Origin: Actinomycetota bacterium
GTDB lineage: Bacteria; Actinomycetota; Acidimicrobiia; Acidimicrobiales; Ilumatobacteraceae
Direction: 5' to 3'
Length of the DNA: 5,771 nt
Assembly: GCA_009705435.1 (NCBI GenBank)
Contig: WLTJ01000118.1
Span: 1 to 5,771, forward strand
The position numbers were made by a program, and so were the translations under genes. The notes beneath the pieces are model-generated. The model was not told where the DNA came from. It made no database searches and was given only the letters and a program-made list of their open reading frames with translations. This document shows, piece after piece, positions 1 through 4,770 of this stretch; the first letter of the stretch is position 1; each line of letters starts with the position of its first letter.

Positions 1-278
1 CGTTGTTCACTAAAGCATTTCTGTACTTGCTGAACTCCATCTTTCGAATCGTATGGGCTTCCACGTCGGGTGCCGAGAATCGTTCCACCGCGTGGCAATA
101 AGCCGCGCACAGCCGATGCGGGCAACTCAATGAAGCGCTGCGCCATGACCCCATCCCAAGAATCTAGGAATCCAATGAACTCGTCACCATAAACTGCATC
201 CCCTTTTCGCACAATGGCACGAATGACAGCATTAAGTCCAGGGCAGTCTCCACCGCCAGTCATGATTCCAATGCGCAT
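1..278 (-). CDS. pfkA: 6-phosphofructokinase, 5' part only (runs off the left edge)
   Basis: Cytoplasmic glycolytic enzyme that phosphorylates fructose 6-phosphate to fructose 1,6-bisphosphate, using ATP or, in some actinobacterial relatives, pyrophosphate. The reverse complement reads ATG at 278-276 and stays open for 92 codons to the edge. The product begins MRIGIMTGGGDCPGLNAVIR, which holds the family's N-terminal glycine-rich nucleotide/phosphate-binding motif (G8-R20). Residues 64-75 (GGTILGTRRGSP) match the second conserved glycine-rich segment. The start is secure: an in-frame TAG lies four codons upstream (290-288), with only GCT, GAC and CTG between. No Shine-Dalgarno is seen; a TAGGCT -10 box six bases before ATG suggests a leaderless mRNA. 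The residue near position 104 that separates ATP from PPi enzymes lies outside the window, so the phosphoryl donor cannot be decided. About three quarters of the protein is missing here because of the window edge, with no sign of gene damage. Confidence 0.95.
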   Translation of the reverse strand, partial: MRIGIMTGGGDCPGLNAVIRAIVRKGDAVYGDEFIGFLDSWDGVMAQRFIELPASAVRGLLPRGGTILGTRRGSPYDSKDGVQQVQKCFSEQ

Positions 279-309
279 CAGGTCAGCCTAGACATGAAAC
301 AATGGGGAG
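279..309. promoter_or_regulatory. 31-bp divergent spacer between pfkA and the membrane-protein/glpK operon
   Basis: This is the only non-coding DNA between two divergent start codons, so both promoters must overlap it or extend into the opposite gene. The minus-strand signal is the TAGGCT box at 285-290. On the plus strand, AACAAT (298-303) lies six bases before ATG 310. It matches TANNNT except for the first base, so it is only a weak candidate. GGGGAG at 304-309 is purine-rich like a Shine-Dalgarno but touches the ATG, too close for normal use. In-frame stops at 288-290 (minus) and 295-297 (plus) rule out longer N-termini for both genes. Confidence 0.5.
285..290 (-). promoter_or_regulatory. 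-10 box of a probable leaderless pfkA promoter
   Basis: On the minus strand TAGGCT is followed by six bases (GACCTG) and then the pfkA ATG. Actinobacterial -10 boxes follow TANNNT, and a spacing of 6-7 bases to the start codon puts transcription initiation at or next to the A of ATG. No good -35 hexamer is visible, which is common for such promoters. The same layout precedes the ACT gene in this window. Confidence 0.5.
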
Positions 310-657
310 ATGGCTTGGGATTCGTCGAGAACTGTTAACTGGCAAAGGCTGATCCGTGAATGGCTGGTGTATGTCGGTGTTATGGTCGTCATATTCGCAA
401 TTTTTCTACGCGATAAGGTGACCACTGGATCACTCGTTGGGCTACTGGCATCTCTGCCGATGTATTTATTGTTCGGTTGGGTTTTGGCCAAGATCGGTTA
501 TCAGCGTCAGACATATCGGGCCTTGCGTGAGCAAACACTGGCTCGCAAGAATGCTGTCCCGTCCGCCCCTGTGACGCGCTCAAAGCCGGCAGCCACGCGA
601 CGTACAAGTTCTGGACCATCCTCGCGACGTCCGACTAACAAGCCAAAGAAGCGCTAG
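310..657 (+). CDS. small two-helix membrane protein with basic tail, DUF4229-like, function unknown
   Basis: The 115-residue product has two hydrophobic segments, about residues 18-33 and 41-60, joined by a short RDK-containing loop. Its tail (66-115) is rich in Arg, Lys, Ser, Thr, Pro and Ala, with 15 basic residues and one acidic. The helix-turn-helix membrane hairpin followed by a charged tail recalls the small actinobacterial DUF4229 proteins, but that is an impression from memory. By the positive-inside rule both the loop and the tail cannot face the cytoplasm; the strongly basic tail probably does. The start is bounded by an in-frame TGA at 295-297, leaving ATG 310 as the only upstream choice; GTG 367 would cut into the first helix. 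Its stop lies two bases before the glpK start, so the two are almost certainly co-transcribed. It is too small to be a GlpF glycerol channel. Confidence 0.75.
   Translation: MAWDSSRTVNWQRLIREWLVYVGVMVVIFAIFLRDKVTTGSLVGLLASLPMYLLFGWVLAKIGYQRQTYRALREQTLARKNAVPSAPVTRSKPAATRRTSSGPSSRRPTNKPKKR
646..651 (+). promoter_or_regulatory. weak ribosome binding site for glpK
   Basis: AAGAAG ends eight bases before the glpK GTG and lies inside the last codons of the upstream gene. It is only a partial Shine-Dalgarno. With the preceding TAG two bases before GTG, translation of glpK probably relies on ribosomes arriving from the upstream gene. Confidence 0.4.
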
Positions 658-659
658 TC

Positions 660-2162
660 GTGGCGGAGGCCGAGCCGTATGTCCTAGCGATTGACGCTGG
701 TACGACGGGAGTTCGTTGCCGCGCAGTGTTTCAAGATGATCGACAAAGCATTGCCTCCTACCAAGAATTCACGCAGTACTTCCCCGAACCAGGCTGGGTC
801 GAACACGATGCTGAAGAAATTTGGCGAGCAGTCGTGGCCACTTTCAATGACGTCGTGAAACAGGCTGGTCTTCCGCGTGCGATCGGTATTACTAATCAAC
901 GCGAGACGGTCGTCGCGTGGAATCGCCGCACTGGAGAAATGTACGGTCGAGCAATCGTTTGGCAAGACCGCCGCACGGCTCAACACTGTCAAGATCTTGA
1001 CCATGCCGGCCATCTTGCGACCGTGCGTGCCCTCACAGGTCTTGTCCTTGACCCGTACTTTTCAGGCACCAAGATGTCATGGATGTTGCAACACGGGGTT
1101 CCGAGGTCCCCCGATCTAGCTCTGGCGACGATTGACACCTGGCTACTTTGGAAGTTGACCGACGGCGTGGTATTTGCAACTGATCCCTCCAACGCCAGCC
1201 GCACCATGCTGTTTGACATCACGACTCTCACGTGGAGCCCAACGATGAGTGAGATTCTCGGAGTTCCACTTGAGTATTTAGCTGAGGTCAGACCCTCTAG
1301 CGGTCGCTTCGGCATCACCGCCACCTCCGAACTTCCTCTCGGCATCGCAATCTCAGGAATCGCCGGCGATCAACAAGCAGCACTTTTTGGACAAGCATGT
1401 TTCGACAATGGGATGGCTAAAAATACTTACGGCACCGGCAGTTTCATCCTCATGAATGTCGGAGATTCCTGTCCTCCTGCATCACAAGGCCTTCTGACCA
1501 CAGTGGCATGGTCGATCAAAAATAGCGATGGCACAGTGACCACTGCTTACGCCCTTGAGGGAGCAATCTTTGTAACTGGAGCGGCGGTGCAATGGTTGCG
1601 CGATGCTCTCGGGATCATCACCTCATCCGATGAAATTGGTCCTCTCGCGGAATCAGTAGCCGATAACGGCGGGGTCTTTGTCGTTCCAGCATTCACAGGG
1701 CTGGGAAGCCCTTGGTGGGATCCATATGCCAGAGGCACGGTCGTGGGAATCACTCGCGGCACTACTCGTGCTCATATTGCGCGTGCAGTTGTTGAAGCCA
1801 TGGCCCTCCAAACCCGCGACGCTATTGAAGCCATGAGCACTGCGAGTGGTCAAACGATCGCTGAACTACGCGTTGATGGAGGAGCATCGGTGATGAATCT
1901 TCTTCTCGACATCCAAGCCGACCAACTTGGTATTCCCGTACGTCGTCCAGTCGATCAAGAGACCACCGCCCTGGGCGCGGCCTTCTTGGCAGGTCTCGCC
2001 GAAAATGTTTGGCCGTCCCTAGATGCTTTGAGGTCACGTTGGAAGACTGATCTCTTGGTCATTCCACACGATGCCGAGTCTGGCGAACGAAAAGCTGCTG
2101 ATATCTTGCACGCCACGTGGCTACGAGCCGTGCAACGTTCGCTGCACTGGGCTGAGCATTAG
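660..2162 (+). CDS. glpK: glycerol kinase
   Basis: Cytoplasmic FGGY-family kinase converting glycerol and ATP to sn-glycerol 3-phosphate, for glycolysis or phospholipid synthesis. The 500-residue length is normal. Visible signatures: N-terminal phosphate loop IDAGTTG (11-17), GITNQRE (76-82) with glycerol-binding R81 and E82, PYFSGTK (132-138) with Y133, GIAGDQQAALFGQ (233-245) with catalytic D237, NTYGTGSF (255-262), PAFTGLGSPWWDPYARG (343-359), and the C-terminal adenosine-site VDGG (405-408). Start is GTG, two bases after the upstream TAG. Two differences from E. coli GlpK: the loop is DAGTTG, not DQGTTS, and the glycine-rich GGKGGTR loop used for fructose-1,6-bisphosphate inhibition is absent (about residues 218-228). 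The C-terminal EIIA-Glc contact region also does not match. Allosteric control of the E. coli kind is therefore unlikely. No glpF or glpD is visible nearby. All active-site residues favour glycerol over other FGGY substrates. Confidence 0.95.
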   Translation: MAEAEPYVLAIDAGTTGVRCRAVFQDDRQSIASYQEFTQYFPEPGWVEHDAEEIWRAVVATFNDVVKQAGLPRAIGITNQRETVVAWNRRTGEMYGRAIVWQDRRTAQHCQDLDHAGHLATVRALTGLVLDPYFSGTKMSWMLQHGVPRSPDLALATIDTWLLWKLTDGVVFATDPSNASRTMLFDITTLTWSPTMSEILGVPLEYLAEVRPSSGRFGITATSELPLGIAISGIAGDQQAALFGQACFDNGMAKNTYGTGSFILMNVGDSCPPASQGLLTTVAWSIKNSDGTVTTAYALEGAIFVTGAAVQWLRDALGIITSSDEIGPLAESVADNGGVFVVPAFTGLGSPWWDPYARGTVVGITRGTTRAHIARAVVEAMALQTRDAIEAMSTASGQTIAELRVDGGASVMNLLLDIQADQLGIPVRRPVDQETTALGAAFLAGLAENVWPSLDALRSRWKTDLLVIPHDAESGERKAADILHATWLRAVQRSLHWAEH

Positions 2163-2195
2163 TTCTTCAGTCAAAACCGACAAAAGCAGAACTGA
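2159..2195. repeat. imperfect inverted repeat across the convergent glpK/ACT stop codons
   Basis: TTAGTTCT (2159-2166) can pair with AGAACTGA (2188-2195), eight pairs including one T-G, around a 21-base loop. It spans the glpK stop and the end of the ACT gene. The long loop, low GC and lack of a T-run make it a poor intrinsic terminator, but it is the only inverted repeat seen where two convergent transcripts must end. Confidence 0.25.
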
Positions 2196-2811
2196 CAATA
2201 CGCGCAATTAACGTGACGTGTTGGCGCTCACGCAAACGAAAGGCCCCGCGAATGCGACCGATCACTATCACTGCGTCCAAAAGATCTAACGGTGCCCAAG
2301 CGATGTCTGCTGGTGTGTGTTCGTGAGCAGCGTCACCAGCAAGATGAGTTGTGCCCGCCAAAAATGCAATAACCCATGGCAAATCTGGGACATCACCTGA
2401 TAGCGCTAAAGGAATTGCAGTGTCCCTTCGCATGATCGTGCACCAATCAGATTCCAGCATCTCGCGCACCAACTCGCAGGTCGCTTCGAGACGTTCATCT
2501 CGTGGAGACTCCATGATCCGCGCCGCAGTATCAAGAGCCAAAACACTTTGGTCTGGTCGGTCAAGAGCCACGGTGTGAATATCTTCAACGGCCACGCCCT
2601 CCACCTGACTCACTTCAGCAATCAATTGCTCCATTGCATTTTCTGCGTCGGAAGGAATGACGACGATCAATTCGTCAATCGCCATACCCGCGCCCCGCTC
2701 TAAAATCTCGATGCCAATCACATCTCCACCGGCTTGGCCAATGGCTGCCGCGACGCGACCTAGAGTTCCGGGAAAGTCCGGCAGCCAGAGTCGAAGAACA
2801 TAGGTTTGCAC
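2167..2811 (-). CDS. ACT-domain protein with GAF-like C-terminal part
   Basis: The 214-residue product begins with an ACT domain (about 1-77): strand YVLRLWLPDFPGTLGRVAAA, then helix and GGDVIGIEIL, the usual ligand-binding fold of allosteric and sensory proteins. Residues about 85-211 form a second region. Its SDWCTIMRR strand (121-129), hydrophobic core and final ERQHVTLIARI helix (195-205) resemble a GAF domain; that assignment is inference from pattern. No catalytic motif, DNA-binding helix or membrane segment is visible, so it probably binds a small molecule and acts through a partner. Start is GTG 2811: an in-frame TAG lies four codons upstream (2823-2821), and a later start would destroy the ACT domain. 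There is no Shine-Dalgarno, and a TAGTCT box six bases before GTG suggests leaderless expression. It follows glucokinase by 53 bases and converges on glpK with four bases between stops. Confidence 0.85.
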   Translation of the reverse strand: MQTYVLRLWLPDFPGTLGRVAAAIGQAGGDVIGIEILERGAGMAIDELIVVIPSDAENAMEQLIAEVSQVEGVAVEDIHTVALDRPDQSVLALDTAARIMESPRDERLEATCELVREMLESDWCTIMRRDTAIPLALSGDVPDLPWVIAFLAGTTHLAGDAAHEHTPADIAWAPLDLLDAVIVIGRIRGAFRLRERQHVTLIARIVSSAFVGFD

Positions 2812-2817
2812 GTCAGC

Positions 2818-2823
2818 AGACTA
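2818..2823 (-). promoter_or_regulatory. -10 box of a probable leaderless promoter for the ACT gene
   Basis: On the minus strand TAGTCT is followed by six bases (GCTGAC) and then GTG. It matches the actinobacterial TANNNT pattern at leaderless spacing and parallels TAGGCT-N6-ATG at pfkA. No clear -35 hexamer is present at 17-18 bases; that position is occupied by the palindrome at 2836-2849. Confidence 0.5.
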
Positions 2824-2835
2824 ACCACTCCGATG

Positions 2836-2849
2836 TCACGAGATCGTGA
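2836..2849. promoter_or_regulatory. operator-like palindrome upstream of the ACT gene
   Basis: TCACGA (2836-2841), two bases (GA), then TCGTGA (2844-2849): perfect six-base arms with dyad symmetry. If the ACT transcript starts at GTG 2811, the centre lies about 31 bases upstream, on the -35 region, where a bound repressor would block RNA polymerase. As RNA it gives only a five- or six-pair stem, with no U-run on the minus strand, so it is a poor terminator for the glucokinase gene. Which factor binds is unknown. Confidence 0.4.
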
Positions 2850-2864
2850 ACGAGAGGTGTCCTT

Positions 2865-3806
2865 TTAGTGCGTTTGAGTCGCTAACAGCGCCGCCCCGAT
2901 AGCGCCGGCTTGCTCGCCAAAGCGTGCGACGACAACTTTGGGGTGGGGACGCAAGGTTGGTGCATACAAAATCTCGCTGAAGGCTCGCCGAACTGGGTCA
3001 AGAAATACATCCCCTGAGGCTGCTAGACCCCCACCAATGACAAACATTTCAGGGTCAAGGGCATTCGTCAGGTTGGCGAGACCGAGGGCGATCCAGTGGG
3101 CGAATTCATCAATGATCAATAAGGCTTCGGCGTCGCCCATAGTGACCGCTTGAACGACGTGCTCTCCTCGTATCAGTTCAATTGATCCAGCGAGTTCAAT
3201 AATGCACTTTTGCCTGCCACCTTCGGCTGCCTGCCGCGCAATGTGAGCCAATCCATTGCCCGAGGCGTAACGTTCCCAACAACCTCGGCGACCGCACGGA
3301 CATAAAGGGCCATCAGGTTCGACAATCATGTGTCCGATTTCGCCAGCGAAACCATTAGTGCCGCGAATCAACTGACCGCCGGCGATAATGCCCCCACCGT
3401 TTCCAGTGCCGAGGGCAACAACAACGACATCTTGACAACCCATTGCCGCACCAGCGGACCATTCGGCGACTGTGGCACACGTGGCATCGTTATCCACCCA
3501 AACTTGAGTCCCTAGTCGCTCGCTCAATAATGCCCCAATAGGGAAGTCAGTGATTCCATGCAGATTTGGCGAGGCGCGTAGAACCCCACCGCGAGCAACA
3601 AGGCCACATATTCCAATGCCAACCGAATCAGCCTCACCAAAGTCGTTGACAATTGATGTCAAAACATCAGTTAGGGCATCTGCTCCGTCTGGGGTCATTC
3701 GGCGAACTTCGTCGACAATCCGACCCTCACTCCAAACAACGCCCAAACATTTGGTCCCGCCGACATCAATGCCGACTCGCCGCGATGTGTCTACAGTCAA
3801 ACTCAC
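2865..3806 (-). CDS. glkA: ROK-family glucokinase
   Basis: Cytoplasmic enzyme phosphorylating glucose to glucose 6-phosphate with ATP, or with polyphosphate in some actinobacterial relatives. The 313 residues match the usual ROK kinase length. Motifs in order: DVGGTK (14-19) phosphate loop; DNDA (105-108) with catalytic D107; GTGNGGG (133-139); AGEIGHM (154-160) with E156 for sugar binding and H159 for zinc; CPCGRRGCWE (169-178) with zinc-ligand cysteines C169, C171 and C176. FVIGGG (255-260) closes the nucleotide site. There is no N-terminal helix-turn-helix, so this is a kinase and not a ROK repressor. It resembles Streptomyces GlkA throughout. The GTG start lies four bases after the SRPBCC stop, with AGGGG at 3818-3814 seven bases before it, so it is the fourth visible gene of a minus-strand operon. 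Related ROK enzymes act on mannose or N-acetylglucosamine; glucose is the most likely substrate. Confidence 0.92.
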   Translation of the reverse strand: MSLTVDTSRRVGIDVGGTKCLGVVWSEGRIVDEVRRMTPDGADALTDVLTSIVNDFGEADSVGIGICGLVARGGVLRASPNLHGITDFPIGALLSERLGTQVWVDNDATCATVAEWSAGAAMGCQDVVVVALGTGNGGGIIAGGQLIRGTNGFAGEIGHMIVEPDGPLCPCGRRGCWERYASGNGLAHIARQAAEGGRQKCIIELAGSIELIRGEHVVQAVTMGDAEALLIIDEFAHWIALGLANLTNALDPEMFVIGGGLAASGDVFLDPVRRAFSEILYAPTLRPHPKVVVARFGEQAGAIGAALLATQTH

Positions 3807-3810
3807 GGGT

Positions 3811-4251
3811 TCACCCCTGAGATTCAGCTTGAACCTTCAATTGCTTGACGGTATTCAAGATACGCACTTCAGCGCGTCGCTTCACGAAGCCAGGCAGCGG
3901 AACTACAAGTTCAATGGACAAGTTGTAGGTCAAGACCACCCCTCCGCTCGACTCGGGAGAAAACATAAATGCTCCATCAACGGCGCGCATAATGTCACCC
4001 GAAACCATGTGCCACGCCAATCGCGCAGGGGCGGCACTGTAGTCATAGGACAAGGTGTAGTGCGTGCTGCGGCCAAGAGCCGAGGTACGAAATTCAACCT
4101 GAGTTGCTCGACCTTGATCATCACGGGCAAGAACAACTGCCGACTTAATATCGTGAGCCCACTCAGGGTATTGCTCAAATGCGGTTGCGATATCCCAACA
4201 TTTGTCATGAGGGGCATTGATAGTGATCGTCAAAGACGCCGTGTCGGCCAT
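3811..4251 (-). CDS. SRPBCC-fold (polyketide cyclase/START-like) protein
   Basis: A 146-residue cytoplasmic protein with the signature of the actinobacterial SRPBCC family: N-terminal strand SLTITINAP (6-14), helix with WDIATAFEQYPEWAHDIKSA (19-38) holding the YPEW motif, then alternating strands (VEFRTSALG, THYTLSYDY, RLAWHMVSGD, DGAFMFSPE, VVLTYNLSIELVVPLP) and a long C-terminal helix (121-142) that closes the cavity. The fold binds hydrophobic ligands such as lipids; no catalytic residues can be named. Members sit beside PimB-type glycosyltransferases in Mycobacterium and beside glucokinase in Streptomyces, from memory, and the same neighbours occur here, so a lipid or cell-envelope role is plausible. 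ATG lies nine bases after the upstream TAG. The preceding AACTAAGTA gives only a weak ribosome site, which suggests coupling. Confidence 0.88.
   Translation of the reverse strand: MADTASLTITINAPHDKCWDIATAFEQYPEWAHDIKSAVVLARDDQGRATQVEFRTSALGRSTHYTLSYDYSAAPARLAWHMVSGDIMRAVDGAFMFSPESSGGVVLTYNLSIELVVPLPGFVKRRAEVRILNTVKQLKVQAESQG
3814..3818 (-). promoter_or_regulatory. ribosome binding site for glucokinase
   Basis: AGGGG on the minus strand lies seven bases before GTG 3806 and inside the last codons of the SRPBCC gene. It supports the GTG start and translational coupling of the two genes. Confidence 0.6.
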
Positions 4252-4260
4252 TACTTAGTT

Positions 4261-4770
4261 CTAGCCGATCGGATCAGTGTCAGTGTGGCAAACAGGGACC
4301 TCAGTCCCATTCTTTAGGCGTCGCGGAGCAAATTTTCCGTGACTAGCCGCCCATAAACCATTGAGTCCAAGACCCAACACGGGTACCAGCACACCAAAAG
4401 CCAAAGTGGAACCAGGCTTGCTGCTCAGTCCGTCACTGCTCGGACTATTGGGTCGCGAGAGCGCCGTGCCCAACGCAACCAAAATTTGCGTTGCCAAGCA
4501 AGAATGCATAGCTATCTTGACGCTTCGCGGAATGACCGGACCCATGAGGAAATACAGTTCCGCGACAGAGATCTCTTCTTGCCGACTGCGCTGGACAGCC
4601 GTCCAATAACCCCACAGAAAAACCCCTGTCCCGATAGCGAACAGCACGAGCGCCACGACCACTCCTTGCGACTTGGCGAGGCCATCAAAAACTATTGCCG
4701 CCCACAGAGCCGACACTGAAAAAATCAGTGTTCCCAAAATATTGAAACGAATAATTCTGAGACCGTTCAT
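4261..4770 (-). CDS. conserved four-helix integral membrane protein, function unknown
   Basis: A 169-residue protein with hydrophobic segments at about 11-28, 36-56, 88-105 and 122-141. A charged stretch (61-72, RSRQEEISVAEL) lies between the second and third. The last segment, LAFGVLVPVLGLGLNGLWAASHGKFAPRR, resembles a conserved actinobacterial ending of the form GLWGARHG.FPPR that I recall without a named function. The chosen start is ATG 4770, which shares ATGA with the glycosyltransferase stop (TGA 4769-4767); GGAG at 4781-4778 is seven bases before it. GTG 4776 is in frame but only one base from that GGAG, so it is less likely. No enzyme motif is visible. Its position between a glycosyltransferase and an SRPBCC protein suggests a role at the membrane in envelope lipid metabolism, but this is inference. 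Confidence 0.8.
   Translation of the reverse strand: MNGLRIIRFNILGTLIFSVSALWAAIVFDGLAKSQGVVVALVLFAIGTGVFLWGYWTAVQRSRQEEISVAELYFLMGPVIPRSVKIAMHSCLATQILVALGTALSRPNSPSSDGLSSKPGSTLAFGVLVPVLGLGLNGLWAASHGKFAPRRLKNGTEVPVCHTDTDPIG

Noticed and set aside
302..352. ATG at 302 as a start upstream of the membrane protein
   Set aside because: It is in another frame and meets a TGA after 16 codons.
684..1345. Minus-strand open frames of about 110-118 codons inside glpK
   Set aside because: The opposite strand encodes conserved GlpK motifs across the whole interval; the antisense products show no domain, ribosome site or conserved pattern.
2351..2578. Plus-strand open frame of 75 codons opposite the ACT gene
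   Set aside because: Low-complexity Ser/Arg-rich product, fully inside the ACT gene, no ribosome site.
2836..2849. Hairpin as intrinsic terminator of glucokinase
   Set aside because: Stem of only five or six pairs and no U-run on the minus strand; operator-like dyad is the better reading.
3550..4317. Long plus-strand open frame (255 codons)
   Set aside because: It lies antisense to the 5' part of glucokinase and all of the SRPBCC gene, both with clear family motifs. Its product is Arg/Ser/Thr/Pro-rich without domains, typical of an antisense shadow.
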